Of a stretch of 64,000 nucleotides of DNA, positions 53,590-63,567 are shown piece by piece. A program made the translations under genes and the position numbers. The notes beneath the pieces were generated by a model. That model had not been told where the DNA came from and did not search any database. It saw only the letters and a program-made list of their open reading frames with translations. Numbering within the stretch: position 1 is the stretch's first letter; every line of letters begins with the position of its first letter. Source of the stretch: Nocardia sp. alder85J (GTDB lineage: Bacteria > Actinomycetota > Actinomycetes > Mycobacteriales > Mycobacteriaceae); the NCBI RefSeq assembly GCF_020176955.2, contig NZ_JAIUCZ020000013.1, positions 1 through 64,000 on the forward strand. Direction: 5' to 3'.

Positions 53590-53613
53590 CGTGTTCGAGC
53601 GCCCTCGAACACG
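53590..53613 (-). terminator. Hairpin downstream of tRNA-Leu
   Basis: A perfect 10-bp stem (CGTGTTCGAG / CTCGAACACG) has a 4-nt loop and lies 33 nt past the tRNA 3' end on the minus strand. No T-run follows, which is common for actinobacterial terminators. It sits between the tRNA and the AbrB-like gene. Confidence 0.5.
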
Positions 53614-53645
53614 CTCGTGCGGGAAACCTCACGAATGCCGAAACC

Positions 53646-53730
53646 TGGTGCGCGAGGGGGGACTTGAACCCCCACGTCCGAAGACACTGGAACCTAAATC
53701 CAGCGCGTCTGCCTATTTCGCCACTCGCGC
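53646..53730 (-). tRNA. tRNA-Leu (anticodon UAG)
   Basis: An 85-nt tRNA including encoded CCA. The acceptor stem GCGCGAG pairs with CTCGCGC, with discriminator A. The anticodon stem CTGGA/TCCAG encloses loop TTTAGGT, giving anticodon UAG. A long variable arm (TGTCTTCGGACG) confirms the leucine class, and the T-loop GGTTCAAGTCC is standard. Its 3' end faces the integrase-bearing island, the usual attachment site geometry. No second copy of the 3' end is seen in this window. Confidence 0.95.
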
Positions 53731-54113
53731 GTGCTGGTACGACCGTCCAAACTCTACCGGGCTTGACCGAGATCGCGAAGCTCGCCACGAACGTTTCATA
53801 CTCGCGAGTAGGTCTACCTGGATTTATAACAATTCGGTAACCCTCAATATGAGGGACCCTCAGCTTTCCTTCGCCGGTGTAACCACGGCAGACCAGGCAG
53901 TTCAAACATGAGGGAGGGTCATATTTGTGTTTCATTCTTGTACGAACGTACCGGAATACTCGGGGGTAGCCGGACGGCTCAGGGGGAAACGTGAGGCTTT
54001 CCTCATGATTTTGTGCCACCCTGGCCAGGTATCGGGTCCGCGGGGCCGCGGGGTGTTCACGGTGTGTGAGCGCCTGGGCCAGGACGAGCCGCCAGAGAAG
54101 GAAGTCGAACGTC
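53731..54113 (+). promoter_or_regulatory. fas upstream region with repeated CCTCA/TGAGG palindromes
   Basis: A perfect inverted repeat CCCTCA-ATA-TGAGGG lies at 53841-53855. Further half-sites are CCCTCA at 53857-53862 and TGAGGG near 53911, and a second inverted repeat TGAGG-CTTT-CCTCA lies at 53992-54005. GTACG-AA-CGTAC sits at 53940-53951. These are candidate operators, for example for a FasR-type activator or an acyl-effector repressor. There is no gene in this interval. Confidence 0.4.
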
Positions 54114-57100
54114 TTGACGATCAACGAGAGCGCCGGAACGAACGCGAAGGTGGCCCGGGGAGCCGGGCAGAGCTCGAACTCGGGAATCAAGTCGTCACTG
54201 CTGGACCGCCTGCTGGCCGGCGAGACCTATGCGCTCGCCTTCGGTGGGCAAGGGGCGCAGTGGCTGCGGGAGCTGGAGGAGATCGGGCGGGACTCCGCGC
54301 TCGAGCCCGAGCTCACCGCGCTGGTGAACGAGGCCGCCGCGCTGCTGGAGCCGGTTGCGGACCAGTTGCTGGTGGTCCGGCCCGTGGGCTTCGACCCGGT
54401 GGCGTGGATGCTGGAAGACGAGATCGCCGATACGGAGGCCGGGGAGGTCTCCGCTGCTCCGTCGGAGCAGGTGCTGCGGTCGGCCGCCATCTCCATGCCG
54501 GGTGTTTTCCTGACCCAGGTCGCGGCGCTGCGGGCGTTGCGGTTGCAGGGGCTGGATTCCGAGCAGCATCCACCCGTCGCGATCGTGGGGCACTCGCAGG
54601 GACTGCTGGCCGCCGCGGCCGCCGAGGCCAATGGGGAGCGCGATGTCGAGCTGCTCGCGCTGGCTCAGTTGGTCGGGGCTTCGGCTTCCCTGGTCGCGCG
54701 GCGGCGTGGGCTGATTCCGGTCGGGGACAAGTCGTCGATGGTGGCGGTGTCCAATGTCGATCCGGAGCAGTTGCGGGCCGTGGTGGCCGAGGTTTCGGTG
54801 GGGGTGGATCCGCAGGCCGCGGCCGTGGTGTCCATTCGCAACGGGCGGCGGCGGGTCGTGCTGTCGGGCACGGTCGCTCAGCTGGAGCGGGTGCGGCAGC
54901 GGTGTGCGGAGATCAATGCCGAGCAAACCCGGGATCGGGACGCCAAGAAGCGCGGTGGCGCGGTGTTCGCGCCGGTGTTCGAGGATGTCGAGGTCGAGGT
55001 CGCGTTCCATCATCCGGCGCTCGCCGACACGGTCGAGCTCGTGGCGGGCTGGGCCCGGCAGTGCGGGCTGGACACCGAGCTGGCGGCGAAGCTGGCCAAG
55101 GCGATCCTGGTGGATCCGGTCGACTGGGTCAGCATCGTGGACTCGACGATCGAGGCGGGGGCGCACTGGATTCTGGATCTCGGGCCCAGTGATCTGCTGA
55201 GCCGGTTGACCGTCGGCTCGCTGAAGGGCTCGGGGGTGGGCGTGGTGTCGGCCGCCACCCGGCCGGGGCAGCGCAGTCTGTTCACTCCGGGAGCCGCGCC
55301 CGAGGTGGCCGCGCCCTGGACCTCGTTCGCGCCGCAGCCGATTCGGCTGCCCAACGGGCGGATCGTCGTCGAGACGTCGTTCACGCGGCTGACCGGTCGG
55401 TCGCCGATCCTGCTGGCGGGTATGACCCCGACCACCGTGGACGCGAAAATCGTTGCTGCCGCGGCCAATGCGGGGCACTGGGCGGAGCTGGCCGGTGGCG
55501 GCCAGGTCACCGAGCAGATCTTCGCCGATCGGGTCGCGGAGCTCGGGACGCTGCTGCATCCGGGGCGGGCGGTGCAGTTCAACTCGCTGTTCCTGGATCC
55601 CTACCTGTGGAAGCTCCAGCTCGGCGGGAAGCGGCTGGTGCAGAAGGCCCGTGCGGCCGGCGCTCCGCTGGACGGCGTGATCGTCACCGCCGGTATCCCG
55701 GAGCTGGACGAGGCCGTCGCGCTGATCGAGGAGCTGTCCGAGGTCGGCATCGCCCATGTGGCGTTCAAGCCGGGCACCGTGGCGCAGATCCGGGCCGTGC
55801 TGCGGATCGCGGACGCGGTGCCGGACTACCCGGTGATCATGCACATCGAGGGCGGGCGCGCCGGTGGCCACCACTCCTGGGAGGATCTCGACGACCTGCT
55901 GCTGGAGACCTACGCCGAGCTGCGCAACCGCGGCAACGTGGTGGTCTGCGTCGGCGGCGGCATCGGGACGCCGGAGCGGGCCACCGTATACCTGACCGGC
56001 GAATGGTCCACCGCGCACGGCTATCCGGCGATGCCGCTGGACGGTGTGCTGGTGGGTACCGCGGCGATGGCGACCCTGGAGGCCACCACCGCTCCCGAGG
56101 TGAAGCAGCTGCTGGTCGACACCCCCGGAACTCCCGAGTGGGTCGGGGCGGGCACCGCGTCGGCCGGAATGGCTTCCGGTCGCAGTCAGCTCGGCGCGGA
56201 TATTCACGAGATCGACAACGCGGCCTCGCGGACCGGTCGCCTGCTGGACGAGGTCGCCGGTGACGGCGAGGCCGTCGCCGCCCGTCGCGCCGAGATCATC
56301 GAGGCGCTGAACCGCACGGCCAAGCCGTATTTCGGCGACGTCGCCACCATGACCTATCGGCAGTGGCTGGACCGGTACGTCGAACTGGCCGCATACCTGC
56401 CGCATCAGCAGCCGCGCAGCGCGGACTTCGGTAGCGACATCGGTGAGGCGATCGCCGACGCCACCCGGTCGGTCTGGCTGGACATCACCTGGCGGGACCG
56501 GTTCGCGGAGATGGTGCGGCGCACCGAATCCCGCCTGAACCCGGCCGACCACGGTGAGATCGCCACCCTGTTCGAGGTGGACAGTGCGTTCGAGGCGCCG
56601 GTGGAGGCGCTGGCCGTGCTGGCCGAGCGGTACCCGGCGATCGCCGACACCGTGCTGCATCCGGCCGATGTGCCGTTCTTCGTGTCGCTGTGCAAGATTC
56701 CGGGCAAGCCGGTCAACTTCGTGCCGGTTGTCGACGGTGACGTCCGCCGCTGGTGGCGGTCGGATTCGCTGTGGCAGGCCCACGATCCGCGCTACTCCGC
56801 CGACGGGGTGTGCATCATCCCGGGCACCGTCGCGGTCGCGGGCATCACCCGCGTCGACGAGCCGGTCGGGGAGCTGCTGGATCGGTTCGAGCAGGCCACC
56901 GCGTACTCGCTGATCCGCGGCGGGGTCACCCCGATGGCCGTCGACGGCCGCCGGCGCGCCGAGGTCACCCACGGCGCTCTCGATATCGTGCTGGCCGCTC
57001 CCGATGTGCAATGGGCCGGGCGCACCACCCTCAACCCGGTGCATCGCCTGGGCGACCTGGATCGCTGGGTCACCGACGAGAAGGGCGCGATCCACCCGCC

Positions 57101-60100
57101 GACCGGTGCCACCCTGGAGCCCACCACGGGCCCCGACACCGACAACGCGTACGTCGAGCTGACCGTGCCGCTGTCGGCTCGGGACGCGGTCCGGATCCGG
57201 ATCACCGTGCCCGCCTCGGTCTACAACGGCGGCGCGCCGGTGATCACCGAGGACGACGCCGATGCCGCCATGTCGGCACTGCTGGGTGTCGCAGCCGGGC
57301 AGGCGCTGCCGGAGGTCAAGGGCAGCAACGGGATTCCGGTCGCGCATGCCACGCTGGCCTGGACCCCGGATCTGATCGCCGATCACGCCGGCGTCACCGG
57401 CTCGGGCCTGCCCGCCGGACTGAGCACCATCGGCCGTACCGTGCCGGACGTGCTGGTCGGCGCCTGCTGGCCGGCCGTGTTCGCGGCGTTGGGCGCCACG
57501 CGGACCGCCGGTGACCGCAGTGTCATCGAGGGCATGCTGGATCTGGTCCACCTGGACCACCGGATCGAGCTGCTCGCCGAATTGCCCGGTGAGCCCGCGG
57601 TTCTCGCGGTGCGCGCCGAATCGGCGGGGGTCACCGACACCGATCTGGGCCGGGTGGTCGAGGTGCGGGTCACCGTGGGCGCCATGCGCGATCACGGGCT
57701 GGAGGCCCGGCCGGTGGCGAATCTGGTGGAGCGCTTCGCGATTCGCGGCCGCAACGGGGCCGGCTTGCTGGCCGATCCGCCGCGGGCCGCGGGCACCGTG
57801 TCCGAGGCCGCCGTGGACACCCCGCGCCGGCGTCGCCGCGACGTGGTGCTGTCCGCGCCGCGGGCGATGGCCGCGTTCGCCGCGGTCTCCGGTGACCACA
57901 ACCCGATCCACACCAGCGATGCGGCCGCCAAGCTGGCCGGGCTGGGCAGCCCGATCGTGCACGGCATGTGGCTGTCGGCCGCCGCGCAGCACGCGGTGTC
58001 GGCGGTCGATCCGTCGGCCGCGCTGCCGCCGCGCACCGTGACCGCCTGGACCACCCGCTTCCTGGGGATGGTCCGGCCGGGCGCGCAGATCGACGTTCGC
58101 GTCGAGCGCATCGCCGTCGACACGGGCACCGAGATCGTCGAGGTGTCCTGCCGGACCGGTGGTGATCTGGTGATGACGGCGACGGGCCGGTTGGCCGCGC
58201 CGAAGACCGTCTACGCGTTCCCGGGACAGGGCATCCAGACCAAGGGGATGGGCCTCGATGCCCGGTCCCGGTCCAAGGCCGCCAAGGAGGTCTGGGACCG
58301 CGCCGACAAGCACACCCGGGAGGCGCTGGGCTTCTCCATCCTCGCGGTGGTGCGCGACAACCCGACCTATCTGAAGGCGCGCGGCGTCGAGTACCGGCAC
58401 CCGCAGGGCGTGCTGCACCTGACCCAGTTCACCCAGGTCGCGATGGCGACCCTCGGTGTGGCGCAGGTCGCCGAGCTGCGGGAGGCGGGCGCCTTCGTCG
58501 AGGGCGCGATGCTGGCCGGTCACTCGGTCGGTGAGTACAACGCGCTGGCCGCCGTCGCCGGGGTGCTGCCGCTGGAGGCGGTGCTGGAGGTGGTGTTCCA
58601 GCGCGGTTCCGCGATGCACGAGCTGGTGCCGCGGGATGCGCAGGGCCGCAGCGACTATCGGATGGCCGCCATCCGGCCGTCCCAGGTCGGGCTGCCGGAT
58701 GCCGAGGTCGTGGACTTCGTCGCCGGGGTCGGTCAGGCCGCCGGTGAGTTCCTGGAGGTCGTCAACCTGAACCTGCGCGGCTCGCAGTACGCGATCGCCG
58801 GCACGGTGGCGGGCCTGGAGGCGCTGGAGGACGAGATCGAGCGCCGCCGTGCGGAATTCGGCGGCAAGCGGGCCTTCGTGCTGGTGCCCGGCATCGACGT
58901 GCCGTTCCACTCGACCGTGCTGCGCGAGGGTGTGCCGGAGTTCCGGACCAAGCTCGAGGAGCTGCTGCCGCAGGACGTGCATCCGGAAATCCTTGCCGGA
59001 CGCTACATTCCGAACCTGGTGCCGCGGCCGTTCTCGCTGGAGCGCGAATTCATCGCCGAGATCGCCGATTACGTGCCCTCGCAGCCGCTGCGGGACGTGC
59101 TGGCCGACTGGGACTCCTGGGCGGCCCGTCCGACCGAGCTGTGCCGCGTCGTGCTGATCGAGCTGCTGGCCTGGCAGTTCGCCAGCCCGGTGCGCTGGAT
59201 CGAGACCCAGGACCTGCTGTTCGGTGAGCTGGATGTCGAGCGGTTCGTCGAAATCGGTTTGGCCGCAACGCCGACCGTGGCGAACCTGGCCTCCAACACG
59301 CTGAAGCTGCCGCAGTTCACCACCGCCCGGGTCGAGGTGCTCAACATCGAGCGCGAGGCCGCCGTGGTGTTCTCCACCGACACCGATCCCGCGCCGGTCG
59401 ACGAGCCGGAAGAGGTTGTCGCCGAGACCAGTTCGGCTCCGGCCGCGGCTGCCGCCCCCGTGGCCGCCGCTCCGGTCGCTGCCTCCGGTGGCCCGCGTCC
59501 CGACGACATCTCCTTCACCGCCGCCGACGCCACCCGCGTGCTGATCGCGCTGTGGACCAAGCTGCGGCCGGATCAGATCGGCCCGGTGGACACCATCGAG
59601 GGCCTGTGCGACGGCGTGTCCTCGCGCCGCAACCAGCTGCTGGTCGACCTCGGCTCGGAGCTGTCGCTGGGCGCCATCGACGGCGCCGCCGATGCCGACA
59701 TGGGCGCCCTGGCGGCGACCGTGCAGCGGCTGGCCCGCACCTACAAGCCGTTCGGCTCGGTGCTGTCCGACGCCATCGGCGACCACCTGCGCAAGGTGTT
59801 CGGCCCGTCCGGCAAGCGTCCGGCCGCGATCGCGGATCGGGTGAAGAAGGTCTGGCAGCTCGGCGACGGCTGGGCCCACCACGTGACCGCCGAGGTGTCG
59901 CTCGGCACCCGCGAGGGCGCCAGCGTCCGCGGCGGTGACCTCGGTGGCCTGGTGTCCGGTGCGCCGGCCGACGGCGGCGCCGTCGACGCCGCGATCGACG
60001 CCGCCGTGCAGGCGGTCGCCGCGCGGCGCGGTATCAGCGTGGCGCTGCCCGCGGCCGGCGGTGGCGGCGGCGCCACCGTGGACGCCGCGGCGCTGGGTGA

Positions 60101-63100
60101 GTTCACCGAGCAGATCACCGGCAAGGACGGCGTGCTGGCCACCGCGGCCCGGGTGGTGCTGGAGCAGCTCGGCCTCGCCGAGCAGGTCTCCGCGCCGGAG
60201 AGCAGCGACGATTCGCTGGTCGATCTGGTCTCGGCCGAACTCGGTTCGGACTGGCCGCGATTGGTCGCACCGGTCTTCGACGCCAAGAAGGCCGTCCTGG
60301 TCGACGACCGCTGGGCCAGCGCCCGCGAGGATCTGGCCCGGCTGTGGCTCGGCGACGACGCGGAGATCTCCGACAGTGCCGTGGACGGTTTCCGCGGTGC
60401 CGGCGAAGCCGTTGCGGCGCAGGCCGGTTGGTGGCGTGAGCGCGCGATGGGGGAGGCCCGCTCGGTGCTGGCCGGAACCTACGAGCGGATCGCCGCGGCG
60501 GCGGTCGACACCGCGCAGCCCGGCATCTGGTCGGACGAGGTCGCCGTGATCACCGGCGCCAGCAAGGGTTCCATCGCGGCGGCGGTCACCGGGCGGCTGC
60601 TCGGTGGCGGCGCGACCGTGGTGGTCACCACCTCCAAGCTCGACGACAACCGGCTGGCCTTCTACAAGCAGCTGTACCGCGACAACGCCCGCCACGGCGC
60701 GGCGCTGTGGGTGCTGCCCGCGAACATGGCCTCCTACCAGGACATCGACGCGCTGATCGAGTGGGTCGGCACCGAGCAGACCGACAACGCCGGTGGCGCG
60801 AAGGTGCTGGTGAAGTCCGCCTTGCAGCCCACGCTGCTGCTGCCCTTCGCCGCGCCCCGCGTGGCCGGTGACCTCTCCGACGCCGGCGCTCGCGCCGAGA
60901 TGGAGATGCGGGTGCTGCTGTGGTCGGTGGAGCGCCTGATCGGCGGCCTGTCGAAGATCGGCGCCGACCACGACGTCGACGCGAAACTGCATGTGGTGCT
61001 TCCCGGTTCGCCGAACCGCGGCATGTTCGGCGGCGACGGCGCCTACGGCGAGGCCAAGGCCGCGCTGGACGCCGTGGTCGTCAAGTGGCGGGCGGAGAAG
61101 TCGTGGTCGCGCCGGGTCACCCTGGTGCACGCGCTGATCGGCTGGGTGCGCGGCACCGGGCTGATGGGTGGTAACGATCCGCTGGTCGCCGCGGTGGAGA
61201 AGGCCGGGGTGCAGACCTGGTCGACCGTCGAGATGGCCGACGAGCTGCTGAAGTGGGCCGGTGAGCGGGCCCGCCGCGTCACCGCCGACGGACCGCAGAC
61301 CATCGACCTGACCGGTGGCCTGGCCAACGCCAAGCTGGATCTGCCCGCACTGGCCAAGCAGCGCGAGGCCGAACTCGAGGCGGAATCGGCTGTGGCGGTG
61401 CAGGAGAACCGGACCATTCCGGCGCTGCCGGCCCCGCCGACCCAGTCGTCGGCGCTGCCGGTGCCGCAGTGGGGCACGGTGACCGCCGATCTCGCCGACA
61501 TGGTGGTCATCGTCGGCGCCGCCGAACTCGGCCCGTGGGGTTCCTCGCGCACTCGCTTCGAATTCGAGGTCGAGGACCGGCTGACCGCCGCGGGCGTGCT
61601 GGAGCTGGCCTGGACCACCGGCCTGGTGGTCTGGGAGAACGAGCCCAAGGCCGGCTGGTACGACGTCGCCTCCGGTGACTACGTCGACGAGTCGGAGCTG
61701 GTGGACCGCTACCACGACATCGTGGTCGAGCGCTGCGGCGTGCGCCGCTACGTGAACGACGGCGCCATGATCGAGAACGCGGCCCCGCTGCTCACCTCGG
61801 TGTTCCTCGACAAGGATCTGACCTTCGTGGTCACCAGCGAGGCGGAGGCGCGGTCGTTCCTCGCCGCCGATCCGGAGCACACCGTGGTCGCCCCGGTCGC
61901 CGATTCCGGCGACTGGCAGGTGACCCGTAAGGCGGGCACCGAGATTCGGGTGCCGCGCCGGGCCAAGCTGTCGCGGACCGTCGGCGGCCAGATCCCCACC
62001 GGCTGGGATCCGACCAAATACGGCATCTCCGCCGACATGGCCGGCTCCATCGACCGGGTGGCGCTGTGGAACATCGTCTGCACGGTGGACGCGTTCCTGT
62101 CCTCGGGCTTCACCCCGGCCGAGCTGATGAGCTGGGTGCACCCGGCGCTGGTCGCCAACACCCAGGGCACCGGCATGGGCGGCATGTCCTCCATGCGGTC
62201 GCTGTACATCGACAACCTGCTCGGTGAGCCGCGGGCCAACGACATCCTCCAGGAGGCGCTGCCGAACGTGGCGCTGGCGCACGTGGTGCAGTCCTATGTG
62301 GGCAGCTACGGCGGCATGATCCACCCGGTCGCGGCCTGCGCGACCGCGGCGGTGTCGGTCGAGGAGGGTGTGGACAAGATCCGCCTCGGCAAGGCCGACG
62401 TGGTGGTGGCCGGTGGCTACGACGATCTCGGTATCGAGGGCATCGTGGGCTTCGGTGACATGTCCGCCACCGCCGATTCGGCGGCCATGAGCGCCAAGGG
62501 CATCAGCGATCGGTACTTCTCCCGAGCCAACGACCGCCGCCGCGGCGGCTTCGTCGAATCCCAGGGCGGCGGCACGATTCTGCTGGCCCGCGGCGACGTG
62601 GCGCTGGCGGCGGGGCTGCCGGTGCTCGGCGTGGTCGCCTACGCGCAGTCGTTCGCCGACGGCGTGCACACCTCGATCCCGGCCCCGGGCCTCGGTGCGC
62701 TGAGCGCCGGTCGCGGTGGCGCGGAGTCCCGCCTGGCGGCCGCGCTGCGGAAGCTGGGTGTGGCGCCCGACGAGATCGCGGTGGTGTCCAAGCACGACAC
62801 CTCCACGGCCGCCAACGATCCCAACGAGTCGGAGCTGCACGAGCGGCTCGCCGACGTGCTCGGCCGGACCGGCGGTGCTCCGCTGTTCGTGATCTCGCAG
62901 AAGTCGCTGACCGGGCACGCCAAGGGCGGCGCCGCCGCCTTCCAGCTGATCGGCCTGTGCCAGGTGCTGGAGCAGGGCGTCATCCCGCCGAACCGCAGCC
63001 TGGACTGCGTCGACGAGAAGATGCAGCAGTACCCGCACCTGGTGTGGCCGCGGCAGCCGCTGCGGTTCGGAGATCGGTTCGCGCTCAAGGCCGGTCTGGT

Positions 63101-63431
63101 CACCTCGCTGGGCTTCGGGCACGTGTCCGGGCTGCTGGCGGTGGTGCATCCGCAGGCGTTCATCGAGGCGATCGCCCCGGAGCAGCGCGACGAGTACCTG
63201 CGCCGCGCCGAGCAGCGTCAGCTCGACGGCCGGCAGCGGTTCGCCGAATCCATGTGCGGCGGCGCCCCGCTGTACGAGCGGCCGGCCGATCGTCGCCTCG
63301 GCGGCGACGGCACCCCGGCGGCCAAGATCCGGCAGCTGGAGGCCGACGTGCTGCTCTCGGATCAGGCGCGGCTCAGCGCGGACGGGGTCTACATCCCGAC
63401 CGGCTGCACCACCACGCCGGCTCCGCGGTAA
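54114..63431 (+). CDS. fas: Type I fatty acid synthase (multidomain)
   Basis: About 3,105 aa from TTG 54114 (MTINES...), with AAGGA upstream; the frame is open from a GTG at 54066. The domain order is that of mycobacterial FAS I. Acetyltransferase has GHSQG near 158; enoyl reductase has MTPTTVDAKIV near 436 and VCVGGGIGTPERA near 610. The dehydratase has SGDHNPIHTSDAA near 1260, and malonyl/palmitoyl transferase GHSVGEYNALAA near 1469. The ACP has GVSSRRNQLLVDLGSEL near 1836, the ketoreductase VITGASKGSIAAAV near 2145, and the ketosynthase active-site Cys lies in VAACATAAVSVEEG near 2742 with SKHDTSTAAND and SLTGHAKGG. It makes the fatty acids that prime mycolic acid synthesis. No PPT domain is present; acpS follows. 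Confidence 0.96.
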   Translation: MTINESAGTNAKVARGAGQSSNSGIKSSLLDRLLAGETYALAFGGQGAQWLRELEEIGRDSALEPELTALVNEAAALLEPVADQLLVVRPVGFDPVAWMLEDEIADTEAGEVSAAPSEQVLRSAAISMPGVFLTQVAALRALRLQGLDSEQHPPVAIVGHSQGLLAAAAAEANGERDVELLALAQLVGASASLVARRRGLIPVGDKSSMVAVSNVDPEQLRAVVAEVSVGVDPQAAAVVSIRNGRRRVVLSGTVAQLERVRQRCAEINAEQTRDRDAKKRGGAVFAPVFEDVEVEVAFHHPALADTVELVAGWARQCGLDTELAAKLAKAILVDPVDWVSIVDSTIEAGAHWILDLGPSDLLSRLTVGSLKGSGVGVVSAATRPGQRSLFTPGAAPEVAAPWTSFAPQPIRLPNGRIVVETSFTRLTGRSPILLAGMTPTTVDAKIVAAAANAGHWAELAGGGQVTEQIFADRVAELGTLLHPGRAVQFNSLFLDPYLWKLQLGGKRLVQKARAAGAPLDGVIVTAGIPELDEAVALIEELSEVGIAHVAFKPGTVAQIRAVLRIADAVPDYPVIMHIEGGRAGGHHSWEDLDDLLLETYAELRNRGNVVVCVGGGIGTPERATVYLTGEWSTAHGYPAMPLDGVLVGTAAMATLEATTAPEVKQLLVDTPGTPEWVGAGTASAGMASGRSQLGADIHEIDNAASRTGRLLDEVAGDGEAVAARRAEIIEALNRTAKPYFGDVATMTYRQWLDRYVELAAYLPHQQPRSADFGSDIGEAIADATRSVWLDITWRDRFAEMVRRTESRLNPADHGEIATLFEVDSAFEAPVEALAVLAERYPAIADTVLHPADVPFFVSLCKIPGKPVNFVPVVDGDVRRWWRSDSLWQAHDPRYSADGVCIIPGTVAVAGITRVDEPVGELLDRFEQATAYSLIRGGVTPMAVDGRRRAEVTHGALDIVLAAPDVQWAGRTTLNPVHRLGDLDRWVTDEKGAIHPPTGATLEPTTGPDTDNAYVELTVPLSARDAVRIRITVPASVYNGGAPVITEDDADAAMSALLGVAAGQALPEVKGSNGIPVAHATLAWTPDLIADHAGVTGSGLPAGLSTIGRTVPDVLVGACWPAVFAALGATRTAGDRSVIEGMLDLVHLDHRIELLAELPGEPAVLAVRAESAGVTDTDLGRVVEVRVTVGAMRDHGLEARPVANLVERFAIRGRNGAGLLADPPRAAGTVSEAAVDTPRRRRRDVVLSAPRAMAAFAAVSGDHNPIHTSDAAAKLAGLGSPIVHGMWLSAAAQHAVSAVDPSAALPPRTVTAWTTRFLGMVRPGAQIDVRVERIAVDTGTEIVEVSCRTGGDLVMTATGRLAAPKTVYAFPGQGIQTKGMGLDARSRSKAAKEVWDRADKHTREALGFSILAVVRDNPTYLKARGVEYRHPQGVLHLTQFTQVAMATLGVAQVAELREAGAFVEGAMLAGHSVGEYNALAAVAGVLPLEAVLEVVFQRGSAMHELVPRDAQGRSDYRMAAIRPSQVGLPDAEVVDFVAGVGQAAGEFLEVVNLNLRGSQYAIAGTVAGLEALEDEIERRRAEFGGKRAFVLVPGIDVPFHSTVLREGVPEFRTKLEELLPQDVHPEILAGRYIPNLVPRPFSLEREFIAEIADYVPSQPLRDVLADWDSWAARPTELCRVVLIELLAWQFASPVRWIETQDLLFGELDVERFVEIGLAATPTVANLASNTLKLPQFTTARVEVLNIEREAAVVFSTDTDPAPVDEPEEVVAETSSAPAAAAAPVAAAPVAASGGPRPDDISFTAADATRVLIALWTKLRPDQIGPVDTIEGLCDGVSSRRNQLLVDLGSELSLGAIDGAADADMGALAATVQRLARTYKPFGSVLSDAIGDHLRKVFGPSGKRPAAIADRVKKVWQLGDGWAHHVTAEVSLGTREGASVRGGDLGGLVSGAPADGGAVDAAIDAAVQAVAARRGISVALPAAGGGGGATVDAAALGEFTEQITGKDGVLATAARVVLEQLGLAEQVSAPESSDDSLVDLVSAELGSDWPRLVAPVFDAKKAVLVDDRWASAREDLARLWLGDDAEISDSAVDGFRGAGEAVAAQAGWWRERAMGEARSVLAGTYERIAAAAVDTAQPGIWSDEVAVITGASKGSIAAAVTGRLLGGGATVVVTTSKLDDNRLAFYKQLYRDNARHGAALWVLPANMASYQDIDALIEWVGTEQTDNAGGAKVLVKSALQPTLLLPFAAPRVAGDLSDAGARAEMEMRVLLWSVERLIGGLSKIGADHDVDAKLHVVLPGSPNRGMFGGDGAYGEAKAALDAVVVKWRAEKSWSRRVTLVHALIGWVRGTGLMGGNDPLVAAVEKAGVQTWSTVEMADELLKWAGERARRVTADGPQTIDLTGGLANAKLDLPALAKQREAELEAESAVAVQENRTIPALPAPPTQSSALPVPQWGTVTADLADMVVIVGAAELGPWGSSRTRFEFEVEDRLTAAGVLELAWTTGLVVWENEPKAGWYDVASGDYVDESELVDRYHDIVVERCGVRRYVNDGAMIENAAPLLTSVFLDKDLTFVVTSEAEARSFLAADPEHTVVAPVADSGDWQVTRKAGTEIRVPRRAKLSRTVGGQIPTGWDPTKYGISADMAGSIDRVALWNIVCTVDAFLSSGFTPAELMSWVHPALVANTQGTGMGGMSSMRSLYIDNLLGEPRANDILQEALPNVALAHVVQSYVGSYGGMIHPVAACATAAVSVEEGVDKIRLGKADVVVAGGYDDLGIEGIVGFGDMSATADSAAMSAKGISDRYFSRANDRRRGGFVESQGGGTILLARGDVALAAGLPVLGVVAYAQSFADGVHTSIPAPGLGALSAGRGGAESRLAAALRKLGVAPDEIAVVSKHDTSTAANDPNESELHERLADVLGRTGGAPLFVISQKSLTGHAKGGAAAFQLIGLCQVLEQGVIPPNRSLDCVDEKMQQYPHLVWPRQPLRFGDRFALKAGLVTSLGFGHVSGLLAVVHPQAFIEAIAPEQRDEYLRRAEQRQLDGRQRFAESMCGGAPLYERPADRRLGGDGTPAAKIRQLEADVLLSDQARLSADGVYIPTGCTTTPAPR

Positions 63432-63463
63432 GTAGTCACTGCGACAATCGAAATCGCCGTCTC

Positions 63464-63495
63464 AGCGCGACCGGTGCCCCCGTACCGGTCGCGCT
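63464..63495 (+). terminator. Perfect 12-bp hairpin between fas and acpS
   Basis: AGCGCGACCGGT pairs with ACCGGTCGCGCT around an 8-nt loop. It lies 33 nt after the fas stop and 73 nt before the acpS start. No T-run follows, so it could terminate, attenuate or protect the fas message. Confidence 0.45.
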
Positions 63496-63567
63496 GGTAT
63501 GTTGCTGCCTGGTATGCCTGCCGCGCGAACACATTCGCCGCACGAACGACGAGGAGCCTCCCCCGCT

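Noticed and set aside
54195..63149. A 2,984-codon open frame antisense to fas
   Set aside because: It is the third-position GC shadow of fas; composition is His/Arg/Gly/Gln-rich with no domain, while the sense strand has a complete enzyme.
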